Positions 53,465 through 62,743 are shown, counted from the first letter of the stretch. The stretch is DNA of 64,000 nucleotides from an uncultured Rubrobacteraceae bacterium (GCA_902806095.1 CADCVF010000059.1:1-64000); one strand, 5' to 3'. Numbers and translations are program-made. Notes: a model not told the origin generated them from the sequence alone.

Positions 53465-55195
53465 ATGGGAGTACAGGGGAACTGGGAGAAACGGCGAGTC
53501 GGCACACTCGAGAGCCTCGGGTCCATAGACCGCAGGAAGTTCTTAGCGTTGAGCGGCATGAGCGCCGCAGCGCTGGTATTGGGCGGAGGACCCCTCTCTG
53601 AAAGGACCATGGCCAGGCCCTCTTTCCGGGACGACCCTTTCTCCCTCGGCGTGGCTTCAGGCGACCCTCTGTCCGACGGGGTGGTGATCTGGACCAGGCT
53701 CGCCCCTGACCCGCTGGCCAAAGACGGAAGCGGTGGAATGCCTGACATAAAAGTTCCGGTGCGCTGGGAAGTGGCTACCGACGAAGGCTTCCGCAAGGTA
53801 GTCCGGCGTGGACTATCATTCGCCGCACCCGAGTTCGCCCACTCGGTTCACGTGGAGGTCGAAGGGCTCGACCCCGCGTGGGAGTACTTCTACAGGTTCA
53901 AGGCAGGCCCAGAGACGAACCCCCTGGGTAGGACGAAGACTGCCCCAGCGTCCGGCGCGAAGGTCTCGGAGCTCAGGTTCGCGTTCGCCTCGTGCCAGCA
54001 GTACGAGCACGGCTACTACACCGCCTACAGCCACATGGTCGAAGAAGACCTCGACCTCGTCATCCATCTCGGGGACTACATCTACGAGTACGGATCGAAC
54101 GAGTACGTCGCCCCTGGCGGCAACGTACGCAAGCACGTCCCCGGCTCGGAGATCTTCGACCTCTCCGATTATCGGGTGCGCCACGCTCAGTACCGCGGCG
54201 CCGCCAACCTGCAGCGGGCCCACGCGGCGTTCCCCTGGATCGTGACCTGGGACGACCACGAGGGGGAGAACAACTACGCCGACGAGATCTCCGAGGAGGA
54301 CTCCGAACGGGATCAGGACCCCGAGGTCTTCCTGAAGCGGCGGGCTGCGGCCTACCAGGCCTACTACGAACACATGCCCCTCAGACGCTCATCCGTACCC
54401 CGAGGGCCGAACGCGCGCCTCTACCGCAGGCTTACCTACGGCAAGCTCGCCGAGTTCAACGTCCTCGACACGCGCCAGTACCGCACGGATCAACCTTGCG
54501 GCGACGCCTTCCCGGCTGACTGTCGCGGACGCTTCGACCCTGACCAGACGATCACCGGAGAGAGGCAAGAGCGCTGGCTCAGGAAGGGACTCGCCGCCTC
54601 CCACTCCCGTTGGAACGTCCTCGCCCAGCAGATCTTCATGGCCCAGATCGACCTGGTCAAAGGACCCAAGGAAGGCTTCTACGTCGACGGCTGGGACGGC
54701 TACGTCGCCTCGCGCGACCGCCTGCTCAACTTCCTGTACCGCAGGGAGATCAGCAACCCTGTGGTGCTGACCGGTGACTGGCACGCCAACTGGCTTTGCG
54801 ACCTCAAGACCGACTTCGACGAGCCCGACTCACCCGTAGTCGGCACCGAATTCGTCGGTACCTCGATCACCTCGACCGACTACGCTGCACCGCAGCCCCC
54901 TTATGGAGGCGTAGTCTTGGAAGAGAACCCGCACATCCGCTTCTTCGACAACCAGCGTGGTTACGTGCGCTGCCGGCTTACGCCAGAGGAGTGGCGCACC
55001 GACTACCGCGTCGTGCCCTACGTAAAGTGGCCTGGAGCCCCGATCCGCACGAGGGCCTCCTTCGTCATACAGGATGGGGACCCAACCGCCCACCAGGTCG
55101 GAGGCGCACCGTCGGCACGTAGCGACCGTACGGCTTCGCGTGCCGCGGGAGCCGGCGGTGTTGGATCTACCCCGAAGCGACCGGATCAACCATGA
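53465..55195 (+). CDS. phoD: PhoD-family alkaline phosphatase with Tat signal
   Basis: 576 residues. The Tat leader is SIDRRKFLALSGMSAAALVLGGG, preceded by MGVQGNW, a start also seen (MGVTGNW) in the PhoX protein at 59.1 kb. The catalytic parts are GVASGDPLSDGVVIWTRL, VIHLGDYIYEYG, TWDDHEGENNYAD and VVLTGDWHANWL. It is exported folded and releases phosphate from esters. GAGAGGAGATCTC precedes the ATG. It is only distantly like the first PhoD. Confidence 0.94.
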   Translation: MGVQGNWEKRRVGTLESLGSIDRRKFLALSGMSAAALVLGGGPLSERTMARPSFRDDPFSLGVASGDPLSDGVVIWTRLAPDPLAKDGSGGMPDIKVPVRWEVATDEGFRKVVRRGLSFAAPEFAHSVHVEVEGLDPAWEYFYRFKAGPETNPLGRTKTAPASGAKVSELRFAFASCQQYEHGYYTAYSHMVEEDLDLVIHLGDYIYEYGSNEYVAPGGNVRKHVPGSEIFDLSDYRVRHAQYRGAANLQRAHAAFPWIVTWDDHEGENNYADEISEEDSERDQDPEVFLKRRAAAYQAYYEHMPLRRSSVPRGPNARLYRRLTYGKLAEFNVLDTRQYRTDQPCGDAFPADCRGRFDPDQTITGERQERWLRKGLAASHSRWNVLAQQIFMAQIDLVKGPKEGFYVDGWDGYVASRDRLLNFLYRREISNPVVLTGDWHANWLCDLKTDFDEPDSPVVGTEFVGTSITSTDYAAPQPPYGGVVLEENPHIRFFDNQRGYVRCRLTPEEWRTDYRVVPYVKWPGAPIRTRASFVIQDGDPTAHQVGGAPSARSDRTASRAAGAGGVGSTPKRPDQP

Positions 55196-55271
55196 AAGTG
55201 GCCGGGATCTTCTAGCCGGACGTCGCGCTTAAGGGCGAGATTACGCGCTTGCGAAGGCCCACATCCTCGTC

Positions 55272-55420
55272 CTACGGTGCGACGTTCTCCTCGACGATCT
55301 CAGGCTCGAAGGAGAAGACTTCCTCGCCGCGGGGGTCGACTGTCGCGCGCACCCAGTGTACGTCCGGGCTGCCGAAGGTCTCCGAGTGAAGTTCAGCGGA
55401 CGTGTCTCGGAGAGTATGAA
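55272..55420 (-). pseudogene. C-terminal fragment of an unidentified (possibly phosphoesterase) gene
   Basis: The minus frame reads SAELHSETFGSPDVHWVRAT and continues DPRGEEVFSFEPEIVEEN to a stop at 55272. It is codon-biased and protein-like but has no start and is out of frame with the GDPD gene. Tails of this kind occur in extracellular phosphoesterases; the assignment is weak. Confidence 0.3.
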
Positions 55421-55438
55421 ATCTTTGGCAGGGGTTTC

Positions 55439-56443
55439 TCAACTCCCGCGACAGGCCTTCGATGCTTCCGCCGCCAGACTCGCGCCCGTCTTGCCACCAG
55501 CCGCGTCCTTGCCGAGCACCCCTTCGAGGCGGTCGGGGAAGTTGGTGAACATGCCGTCGACGCCGAGGGAGCGCAAGGCCTCCATCTCCACTGTCTCGTT
55601 CACGGTGTAGGGATGTACGTCCAGGCAGCGGGCGTGCGCCGCTTCCACGAGCGCGGCGTCCACGTCCGTCTTCGAAGGGCCCATACCGACGGCGTAGGTC
55701 AGCACGAGGTCGAGTTGTGCCCGTATCGACTCGCTCGTCTCTGTGCTTGAGTGGAGTTGGATCAGGGGCAGTGATGGTTCGAGGGCGTGGATCTTCTGCA
55801 GGCTCGCTGCGCTGAAGGACTGGATCAAGACCTGCCAATCCTTGGCCGCTGGCTCGATCAGGTCGTACTTCTCCATCAACCGCAGCAGCTCCTCTTCCAT
55901 GCCTGGTGCCGCTTCTGGGTTCTTGGTCTCGATGTAGTAGTTGACGCTCGTACCGTAGCGCTGGAAGACCTCTTCTAGCGTCGGTATCTTCAGGCCGACA
56001 TAATCCTCGCTCGCGTACTGTGGGTAGGCCTCGTTGAACCAGCTCCCCACGTCGCACATCTTTATCTGCTCGAGGGTCCTCTTGATGACGGGGCCCGAGC
56101 AGAACCGCTTCGGCACTCCTGGCGGCGCCTCAGCAGTGCGGTCGAGGGTGTCGTCGTGCATGGCTACGAGCACGCCATCCTTGGTAAGCTGAAGGTCCTG
56201 CTCGATGTAGTCAGCGCCCATCTGCAGCGCCAGGTCGTAAGCGGGGATCGTGTGCTCCGGCGCGTACCCGGAAGCTCCCCTGTGGCCGATGTTCAGTACC
56301 GGCTCGTCCTGGGGTGGCTACTCGGGCGCTGCCCCCGCCGAGGCCACGAGCGCGAGCAGCGCCGTGAGTCCGACCGCAAGCGAGCCAGCAAGCAGAGATA
56401 ACCGCCCGCGAACCCGCACTGTCTGGGTATGCTCAAGTCTCAT
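55439..56443 (-). pseudogene. Glycerophosphodiester phosphodiesterase with an amber stop after the signal peptide
   Basis: From ATG 56443 the frame gives a signal peptide (LSLLAGSLAVGLTALLALVA, then SAGAAPE), then TAG at 56320-56318. It then continues without shift into DEPVLNIGHRGASGYAPEHT, the start of the GDPD barrel. The metal ligands follow in YIEQDLQLTKDG and MHDDTLDRT, with VNYYIETKNP later. Translation from the internal ATG 56221 would lose the catalytic HRGASG loop and the export signal. The gene is therefore broken unless the codon is read through. Otherwise it would release glycerol-3-phosphate outside the cell. Confidence 0.8.
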
Positions 56444-56523
56444 GTTTCCATCCTCCCGTCTCGCTGTACCTGTGACTTCCGGTCGACCGTAACCTACTCA
56501 CCCCACGGCTTTCACCGTCAGGC

Positions 56524-57669
56524 CTATAGCAGACTGTTCTCCGCCGCCAGAACGATCACACGCGTGGTCTGGCTCCTGTTGAAGTTGTCGTCACTCACAA
56601 GTACGAGCGACTGCCTTCCGTCGGGCAAGACCGGTCCGAGGGTTAGGGCCTCGAAATTGTCCAGGAGCGGGTTGGGCTGGACGGCGCCAGGGGCGGTCTT
56701 CGCGCCGCTTGGTGGACAGTCGGCCAGATCGACCAGCAACTCTTTTTGCACAGGCTCCACGTTCGACGCGGCGAGGCTTTCGACTCCGGAGACATCAGCG
56801 GCCCCTGCTAGCGAGACGCGGTAGATCTTGACTGTGTTGCCTACCCCGGCCTGGAAACCGCGCTCCAGCACCAACAGTTCGTCTTCTGAAAGCGCCACGA
56901 TCTCGACGACTCCAAGCCCGGGATCCGCCAGGTAGTAGAACTCCTCCGCTGGCACGAAACCGTTTTTCGCGTCGTTCTCGTAGCGCAGGATGCGGATGCG
57001 GTCGCCCCCTTCGGCGGTCTCCCCGTCGGAGGTGAGGTAACCCTCGTTGGCTGTGAACAGGCTCTGGCCCTCAGGACTGAGCGAGAGGCTCTCGAACGAC
57101 TGGTTGGTCCGTCCCCCTCCGCCCTGGACGAGGAAGCGCTCAGGCACCGGCAACTCTCCAAGCAGTGTTCCGTCGAGCGCGAAGCGCCTGATGGAGGGCT
57201 TCGTCTCCGAGGATACGAGCAGCTCCCCGTCGGGTGTTAGCGCGATGCCCTCACCGTCGAAGTTCACCCCCGTGAACGGTTGGCCACTTGCATCCTTCAA
57301 GGTGGTGACATTGAGGATTCTCGGCTTGCCGAGTCTCTGGCCGTCGGTCGGCAGGCGCAGGGTGTAGAAGCGGGCTGGCGTAGTACCCTCATTATCCACC
57401 AGGCCGTAGTATACGCCCCGTCCGGCGTCGTAGGTCAGGCCAGAGAGGCCGCCTATGTTTGTGCCCTCGAAGGTTCGCTTGTCCAGCGCGTCTGAGAACC
57501 CGAACGGGTCAACGCCGGCGGCGCACTGCGTTGTGTCAGGCTGGGGTCTTGCGGCTGTTGCCGGCTCTGGGCCGGCAAAGCTCGCGGCGCAGGCCATCAG
57601 GAGCAGAGCGGCCAGCACGAGGATCAAGAGCTTGTGAGTTCTGGTGGTCGTTCTGTGAATCCGGATCAT
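56524..57669 (-). CDS. Phytase-like esterase (secreted beta-propeller)
   Basis: About 381 residues from ATG 57669, with TTGAGGAAC just upstream; ATG 57687 is the alternative. A signal peptide (LLILVLAALLLMACAASFA) with a possible lipobox Cys is followed by the esterase-like phytase pattern: IGGLSGLTYDAGRGVYYGLVD, VNFDGEGIALTPDGELLVSSE, FESLSLSPEGQSLFTANEG and DNFEALTLGPVLPDGRQSLV. It would hydrolyse phosphate esters extracellularly. It lies in the phosphate-scavenging region, 81 bases from the GDPD gene. Confidence 0.9.
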   Translation of the reverse strand: MIRIHRTTTRTHKLLILVLAALLLMACAASFAGPEPATAARPQPDTTQCAAGVDPFGFSDALDKRTFEGTNIGGLSGLTYDAGRGVYYGLVDNEGTTPARFYTLRLPTDGQRLGKPRILNVTTLKDASGQPFTGVNFDGEGIALTPDGELLVSSETKPSIRRFALDGTLLGELPVPERFLVQGGGGRTNQSFESLSLSPEGQSLFTANEGYLTSDGETAEGGDRIRILRYENDAKNGFVPAEEFYYLADPGLGVVEIVALSEDELLVLERGFQAGVGNTVKIYRVSLAGAADVSGVESLAASNVEPVQKELLVDLADCPPSGAKTAPGAVQPNPLLDNFEALTLGPVLPDGRQSLVLVSDDNFNRSQTTRVIVLAAENSLL

Positions 57670-57778
57670 GTGTTCCTCAAGGTCCATGCTTTTGTCCTAC
57701 AGTAGAGAAGGGAGCAGCGTGGCTGCTCCCGTCAATCTTCAACTGCACGATTGTCACTCTTCTGGCGATCTTCGCTCT

Positions 57779-59158
57779 CTAACGCCGCCGCGGGAAGGGA
57801 CCGGTGATCGCGTAGGTCACCGCGTTGCCTCCCACAGGGCCAGTTGGCAGGCTTCCGCGCTCGCCCTGCTGGTTGAGGAAGAAGACCGAGCCGTCCAGTG
57901 AGAAGCAGCCGCCGCAAAACTCGGTGTCGTTGGTGATCGTCCGGGCGAAGTCATAGATCTTTCCGTCCGGGGTGAGCCCGCGGACGAAGTGCTCGCCTGC
58001 GGAATCCTCCTGCAGGAAGATGTCGCCTGTCTTGGGCACGATCACGATGTTGTCCGGCTTCTTGAGCGTCGCCTCGTTGGTTGACTCGTAGATGAGCGTG
58101 ATGGTCTGACTGCGCGGGTCGAACTCGTAGACCTGGCCCAGATCGGCCTCGCCACCTTCCGTACAGTCGAAGTAGACCCTGTTGCCCCGCACCCATATGC
58201 CCTCTTCGCGGTCGAAGATCGCCGCACCCCGAGCTTTGGCCTGCTCGCCCACCGCCAGAGGTGTGCTGTCAGTGTCGTCGACAGGGTTCGGCTCTTCTAT
58301 GGTCACCCACTCGACCTTATGGGGCTTGCCGACCCTGGGGAAGGCGTCCATGAGAGCGTTGTCGACGCGTTTGATCTTGAGCGCCTGAAGTACACCGTCG
58401 GTGTCGGCGAGGTCGCCGCTGCTCCCCGGCAGATTTTCGGGGATGTAGCGGTAGAAGAACGAGTCGTCCCTGCGATCCTCGGTCTCGTAGAGGATGCCGC
58501 CCAGCCAGGCCACAGCCTCGTGCACGAAGCGCCCGGCGGCGGTGACGGGCCTCGCCTCCACGGGTCCTCCGACTGAAGCGTCGATCTCGAATATATAGCC
58601 GTGCGGTGTGCCCGTGTCGCCCCGGTTTACGACCTCCTCGCAGGTGATCCAGGAGCCCCAAGGCATCTGCCCGCCGGCGCAGTTGGTGTCCGTGCCACCG
58701 AGGATGGCGAAGTCCTCGATTACCTGCAAGTTCCGATCCACGATGAGCTTGGTGCCGCCAGCGACGTAAGTAGGGTCCTGATCATAGCGATCATCCTCCG
58801 GTACCATCACGGGAATCTCACCAGCCTTACGCTGGTTCTCGTGGTTGCGGATCAGGATGGTGCTCCCGTCCGGTCCAGGGAAGGCGCCCATACCGTCGAA
58901 GATGCCTGGCGTGAGGTTGCCGTCGTCCATCGGGTCGCCCTGCCGCGAGATCACCTTGTAGCTGAAGCCGCGGGGCAGCGCCAGATCACCCATCGGCACC
59001 AGGGGCCCGTAACCACTGACGCGCGCTACCAGCTTATCTTCGGCCTCGCACGCTCCCAGCGCCGTAAGGCCGCCACCGGCCGTAACCACCATCGCAGCCG
59101 CTCCCCGTACGAAAGACCGGCGGCTTATCCGACCATCCCAGTTGCCCGTAACGCCCAA
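57779..59158 (-). CDS. phoX: PhoX-like (DUF839) alkaline phosphatase with Tat signal
   Basis: 459 residues from TTG 59158. The Tat signal is RISRRSFVRGAAAMVVTAGGG, preceded by MGVTGNW. DUF839/PhoX features are GAFPGPDGSTILIRNHEN, GGQMPWGSWITCEEVV, PHGYIFEID, GRFVHEAVAWLGG and VYFDCTEGGEADLGQVYEFDP. PhoX enzymes use Ca and Fe and release phosphate from many monoesters. It is read in the same direction as the phytase-like and GDPD genes. Confidence 0.92.
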   Translation of the reverse strand: MGVTGNWDGRISRRSFVRGAAAMVVTAGGGLTALGACEAEDKLVARVSGYGPLVPMGDLALPRGFSYKVISRQGDPMDDGNLTPGIFDGMGAFPGPDGSTILIRNHENQRKAGEIPVMVPEDDRYDQDPTYVAGGTKLIVDRNLQVIEDFAILGGTDTNCAGGQMPWGSWITCEEVVNRGDTGTPHGYIFEIDASVGGPVEARPVTAAGRFVHEAVAWLGGILYETEDRRDDSFFYRYIPENLPGSSGDLADTDGVLQALKIKRVDNALMDAFPRVGKPHKVEWVTIEEPNPVDDTDSTPLAVGEQAKARGAAIFDREEGIWVRGNRVYFDCTEGGEADLGQVYEFDPRSQTITLIYESTNEATLKKPDNIVIVPKTGDIFLQEDSAGEHFVRGLTPDGKIYDFARTITNDTEFCGGCFSLDGSVFFLNQQGERGSLPTGPVGGNAVTYAITGPFPRRR

Positions 59159-59274
59159 GAGACCAGCCTCGACCTGGATCGATGTGCTTTCCGAGGGAAA
59201 GATACACCAATAAACCTCGAGAGCGTCGTTTCATGGTCGTAAACTCTTCGCTAGAGCTGAGTCCCTCTCTCCTA

Positions 59275-59394
59275 CTATCGTGTCTCTACAATAAGCGTGT
59301 GCTCGCCATCAGGGGTGGCTTTGACGAGAACCTCCTTGCCGCGGTTGGTCCTGCTGACTCTGTAGTTAAGACCGTCGGCGTCGTGCCGGTACAT
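59275..59394 (-). CDS. Possible 39-residue small protein
   Basis: From ATG 59394 the frame gives a short basic product (YRHDADGLNYRVSRTNRGKE, then VLVKATPDGEHTLIV) ending in two consecutive TAG codons. The codon pattern is coding-like and the length fits a single small beta-rich domain. It has no clear ribosome binding site. It could also be the tail of a decayed gene. Confidence 0.3.
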   Translation of the reverse strand: MYRHDADGLNYRVSRTNRGKEVLVKATPDGEHTLIVETR

Positions 59395-59459
59395 CACGCG
59401 GCTCGAAGGGCCCCGTACGAGTTCTTGGCATCAAGAACGCCCCAACGCAAGATCCGGTC

Positions 59460-59705
59460 TTACGCGCGCCTCTTGAGGCGTCTGGACTGCCGTTCGTTGC
59501 CGCGCTTGAAGTCGCCGGTGACGCGGGCCATGAGATGCTGCGCCTCGCGGTCCCCGAGAGCCTCGATGCGGTTCACGAACTTCGCGGCGGCTTCGCCACG
59601 CAGGGTGGTGACGGGATGGCCGTGGTAGGAGATCTCGACCTCCCCACTCTTGCGCGTCAGGTAGGCGAAGGCCGCCTCGTCGATGCTGGTGCGCCGCCCG
59701 CTCAA
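59460..59705 (-). CDS. Small hypothetical protein coupled to the S9 peptidase gene
   Basis: 81 residues from TTG 59705, which overlaps the upstream peptidase stop (TTGA). It has a strand-turn-strand then helix pattern (GEVEISYHGHPVTTLRGEAA, AKFVNRIEAL) and a very basic tail, resembling small antitoxin-like or nucleic-acid-binding proteins. No partner toxin is present. Function unknown. Confidence 0.6.
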   Translation of the reverse strand: MSGRRTSIDEAAFAYLTRKSGEVEISYHGHPVTTLRGEAAAKFVNRIEALGDREAQHLMARVTGDFKRGNERQSRRLKRRA

Positions 59706-61507
59706 CCACCCGTCTCCAGATGACGTTCCAGGAAGCCGGCTATCTTCGGGTAGGCGTCGAGGCGGTTCTTCAGTTTGGCGAGGCCGTGGCCCTCGTCGGC
59801 GTAGAGCAGGTACTCGACTGTGCCGCCGTTGCTTTTCACGCGTTCGACGATCTGCTCCGCCTCTCCGACGGGCACACGTGGGTCGTTCTTTCCGTGGACG
59901 ACCATGAGCGGGGCCGTGATGTCCCCGGCCTTGTGGATAGGGCTTATGGACTCGAGGAACGTGCGGTCGTTCTCCAGCGAGCCGTACTCTGGCTCGCGCA
60001 AGGAGCGGCGGTAGCTGCCCGTGTTCTCCAGGAAGGTGACGAGGTTAGCGATCCCCACGATATCTACCCCGGCGGTCCATAGCTCCGGGTGCTCGGTCAT
60101 CGCCGCGAGCACCATGAACCCGCCGTATGAGCCGCCCATTACCGCTATGCGCCCGTGGCCGCGTTCCCTCAGCCAGTACGCCGCGTGTGCCAGGTCCTCG
60201 ACGGAGTCCATCCTCAGGCCTACGTCGTCGAGGTGCGTGTAAACCTTGCCGTATCCCGTCGAGCCGCGGACGTTCGGGAAGAACACGGCGAAGCCCAGGC
60301 CGAGGAGGTACTGAGTCACGGGGGCGAAAGCGGGGCGTGCCTGGCTCTCCGGGCCGCCGTGGACGTTCACGATGACGGGTGCGTTCTCCGTTTCAGGCTT
60401 GTAGTAGAGGGCCGGTATCTCTCGCCCGTCGAAGCTGGTGTAGCGAACGAGCCGCGGCTTGCGGAAGGTCCGAGGCGGGATGCCTGCGGTCGATGAGCGG
60501 GTAAGGCGGCGTGCGTCGCCGTCGGGCAGATCGACGACCCAGACGTCGGGGTTGCGGTCGGGGGCCGTGAGGGTGAAGGCGAGCCGCCCCGAGTCGGGCG
60601 AGAACTCGAAGCCGCCCACGATGCCTTCCGGTATCTGCGGGTCAGGCATCCTTCGTCCTCTGCCGTTGAAGAGCAGCACGTCCGAGTAGCCGTCAACGTT
60701 GCGGGCCGCGACGAGGTAGCGGCCGTCCCTCGAGAGCTCGACGCTCTCGACGTCCCGATCGTCCGGGGTGAGGTACTCGAGATCTAACGTCGCGAGGTCG
60801 AGGCGGGCGAGACGCAAAAACTCCCCGTCGCGGTCCGTCGCCAGGTAGAGGCTCCCGCCATCCGGCATCACGTTCGCGCCGGTGAACCTCGCGTCCCCCT
60901 CGTGCCCGGTCAGGAGCGTCGCCTCGCCGGTTTCGAGGTCCACTCTGTAGAGATCGTTGTTCACGTTGGAATGGTGGCGGGAGACGATCAGAGCCCTCCC
61001 GTCAGGAGCCCAGTCCGCTACCGTATGGTAGCCTGAGACCTCCCAGACCATCTCGGGCTCGCCCTCCGGTAGTACCTGGACGAACACATCGAAGTCCGTC
61101 CCGTTGCGGCGGGTCGCCGTATACGCGATGCGGCTTCCGTCGGGCGAGAAGCCCCCAGGATAATGTATAGCGTCAGGGTCGCCGGTAAGGTCCCTGACCT
61201 CGCCGTCTCCGAGGAGAAACAGCTGCGAACGTTCGTTGCCGCCGGCGTCCATGCCGAAGAGGAGCCTGTTCTCCTCTGGCGAGTAAAGGGCGCCCGAGAT
61301 GCGCTCCTCGTGGAAGGTGAGTTGCTCGGGCCAGGAAGGAGCTTCGCTGGCGACCTCCCAAACCTGGGGTACGCCGGTGATCTCCGTCAGGAAAGAGACC
61401 CTCGTGCCGTCGGGAGACCAGCTCGCGCCCCAGGCACCTCTTACTTTGAGATATCGGGCGAACTCGTAGGACAACAGGGTCCCTTCCAAGTAGGTGCCAA
61501 AGAGCAT
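59702..61507 (-). CDS. S9-family prolyl oligopeptidase-like serine peptidase
   Basis: 601 residues. An N-terminal beta-propeller with WD/PD40-like repeats (YSPEENRLLFGMD, FSPDGSRIAYTA, LSRDGRYLVAA) covers residues ~15-340. The C-terminal alpha/beta hydrolase has the nucleophile Ser in VMGGSYGGFMVLA, Asp in GKNDPRVPV and His in DEGHGLAK. There is no signal peptide, so it is cytoplasmic. It cleaves short peptides (acylaminoacyl-peptidase or dipeptidyl-peptidase-like). Confidence 0.93.
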   Translation of the reverse strand: MLFGTYLEGTLLSYEFARYLKVRGAWGASWSPDGTRVSFLTEITGVPQVWEVASEAPSWPEQLTFHEERISGALYSPEENRLLFGMDAGGNERSQLFLLGDGEVRDLTGDPDAIHYPGGFSPDGSRIAYTATRRNGTDFDVFVQVLPEGEPEMVWEVSGYHTVADWAPDGRALIVSRHHSNVNNDLYRVDLETGEATLLTGHEGDARFTGANVMPDGGSLYLATDRDGEFLRLARLDLATLDLEYLTPDDRDVESVELSRDGRYLVAARNVDGYSDVLLFNGRGRRMPDPQIPEGIVGGFEFSPDSGRLAFTLTAPDRNPDVWVVDLPDGDARRLTRSSTAGIPPRTFRKPRLVRYTSFDGREIPALYYKPETENAPVIVNVHGGPESQARPAFAPVTQYLLGLGFAVFFPNVRGSTGYGKVYTHLDDVGLRMDSVEDLAHAAYWLRERGHGRIAVMGGSYGGFMVLAAMTEHPELWTAGVDIVGIANLVTFLENTGSYRRSLREPEYGSLENDRTFLESISPIHKAGDITAPLMVVHGKNDPRVPVGEAEQIVERVKSNGGTVEYLLYADEGHGLAKLKNRLDAYPKIAGFLERHLETGG

Positions 61508-61675
61508 GTTAGCATGTCAGCATGTCAGCACTACTTCAGCTGGTCAGCTCGTTTGGAGAGCGGTCCGAGTTCGTTTTGCCCTGCGGTGGATAAGGGCGCG
61601 CAACGTTTGCCACGGAGCCAGGCTGCCGGACACTTGCTGAAATGCTGACTAGCTGACATGCTGAGGTGCTGAGCG
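61506..61675. repeat. TCAGCA-type repeat cluster between divergent genes
   Basis: The left part has AGCATGTCAGCATGTCAGCA and CAGCTGGTCAGCTC. The right part has TTGCTGAAATGCTGACTAGC, TGACATGCTGAGGTGCTGAG and CGACCGAAGGGAGCG. Unlike the other blocks it lies in a divergent, promoter-bearing gap. Confidence 0.65.
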
Positions 61676-61699
61676 ACCGAAGGGAGCGTAGGAAAGAGC

Positions 61700-62140
61700 T
61701 TGGTACTAAGACGTCTGAGGGATCTCTTCGGCGGGCCGGATCGGCCTGCGGGTAAGCCGGCGCCCCTCTATGGGCTCGAAGACGAGGAGAGGGCGAGGAT
61801 CGGGACGGAAGAGGACCCACTTCGCAACTTCGAGGCCGCGATGCAACGCAACGAGGAGGCCGAGCTGGCCGTCCACAATGGCGACACTGAACGGGCCATC
61901 AAGCTTTACGAGATCAGCATCCGCGAGGAATTCGTCGGCAGCCATCCTTACGAGCGTCTCGCCTCCGTCTACGAAAGCCGGCACAACCCCGCCGAAGCCC
62001 TCAGAGTATGTGAGGCTTTCATAGACCTCGCGTCCAGCGGAAAGATGCCCCGCGGAGCCCAACGCTCCGCAGACCGCAAGCTCCCCGAGTTCGAAGCCCG
62101 CATCCAACGCTACAAACGCTCGCTCGACGAAGGGCGATAG
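61700..62140 (+). CDS. TPR-like small cytoplasmic protein
   Basis: 146 residues from TTG 61700. After a basic, Pro-rich N-terminus there are about two tetratricopeptide-like helix pairs (NEEAELAVHNGDTERAIKLYE and HPYERLASVYESRHNPAEALRVCEA). It is likely a small scaffold. Function is not recognised. Confidence 0.75.
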   Translation: MVLRRLRDLFGGPDRPAGKPAPLYGLEDEERARIGTEEDPLRNFEAAMQRNEEAELAVHNGDTERAIKLYEISIREEFVGSHPYERLASVYESRHNPAEALRVCEAFIDLASSGKMPRGAQRSADRKLPEFEARIQRYKRSLDEGR

Positions 62141-62314
62141 ACCCCGAAGCCCGAATCTCCCCTTACACGGCAAGAACCGCCATATGTAGGTAAAAAGCGT
62201 TGCTCATACCGCATAGCGTGCGTCCGCCGTTCATGTAACTGGTTCACAAGTAGACGCTAGAAACGATATGTAGCGGCTTGTAACTCAAATGTAACGTAGT
62301 AAGGTCTTGGACTT

Positions 62315-62339
62315 GTTGTGCAAGCGATCTGGAGGGGGA
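62315..62339 (+). promoter_or_regulatory. Leader motif shared with the NlpC/P60 gene (RlpA copy)
   Basis: GTTGTGCAAG (62315-62324) is followed by GGAGGGGGA (62331-62339), just before the GTG start at 62344. It matches the leader of the NlpC/P60 gene at 34.48 kb, suggesting co-regulated wall-hydrolase genes. Confidence 0.4.
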
Positions 62340-62343
62340 CTCT

Positions 62344-62709
62344 GTGAAGTCTTGTCTCAAGATGCTCTTGGTGGCCGGTGCGTTCGCCGTATCGCTGGCC
62401 GCTTTTCAGGATGATGCCCTGGCCGACACCCAGCTGGCGAGCTGGTACGGGCCCGGGTTGGAGGGCAACCTGACGGCGAGTGGGGACGTCTTCGAGCCCT
62501 ACACCGAGTACACGGCGGCGTCGCCGTACCTGCCTTTCGGTACGGACTTGCTCGTGACTTACGGGAGCTACTCCGTGGTCGTCGAGGTCACTGACCGTGG
62601 GCCGTACGTGGGTGGCAGGGACCTGGATCTCTCCGCGGCTGCCGCAGAGGAGATCGGGCTTACCTACACAGGCGTCGACTACATCGATGTGGAGGTTCTC
62701 GACTACTAA
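62344..62709 (+). CDS. RlpA-like secreted double-psi beta-barrel protein
   Basis: 121 residues from GTG 62344. A signal peptide (residues 1-27, cleaved near ALA-D) is followed by a double-psi beta-barrel with the RlpA hallmarks ASWYGPGLEGNLTASGDVF, LPFGTDLLVTYG and VTDRGPYVGGRDLDLSAAAA. The Asp in the DRGP motif is the catalytic/structural residue of lytic transglycosylases of this type. It lacks a SPOR domain. It would act on peptidoglycan outside the cell. Confidence 0.88.
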   Translation: MKSCLKMLLVAGAFAVSLAAFQDDALADTQLASWYGPGLEGNLTASGDVFEPYTEYTAASPYLPFGTDLLVTYGSYSVVVEVTDRGPYVGGRDLDLSAAAAEEIGLTYTGVDYIDVEVLDY

Positions 62710-62743
62710 GGGTCTTCGCCAAACTACCGGCGAGACACCGGGG

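Noticed and set aside
55272-56057. 261-codon minus-strand frame overlapping GDPD
   Set aside because: Most of it is an out-of-frame shadow of the GDPD gene. Only its last ~50 codons look coding and are listed as a fragment.
6551-56320. Amber suppression explaining the TAG codons at 6551, 46159 and 56318
   Set aside because: Many intact genes here end in TAG (for example the aldo/keto reductase, murB and vapB genes), so general TAG read-through is unlikely. No suppressor tRNA was seen.
62141-62343. c-di-AMP (ydaO) riboswitch before the RlpA-like gene
   Set aside because: Wall-hydrolase genes in actinobacteria often carry one, but the conserved core segments are not present.
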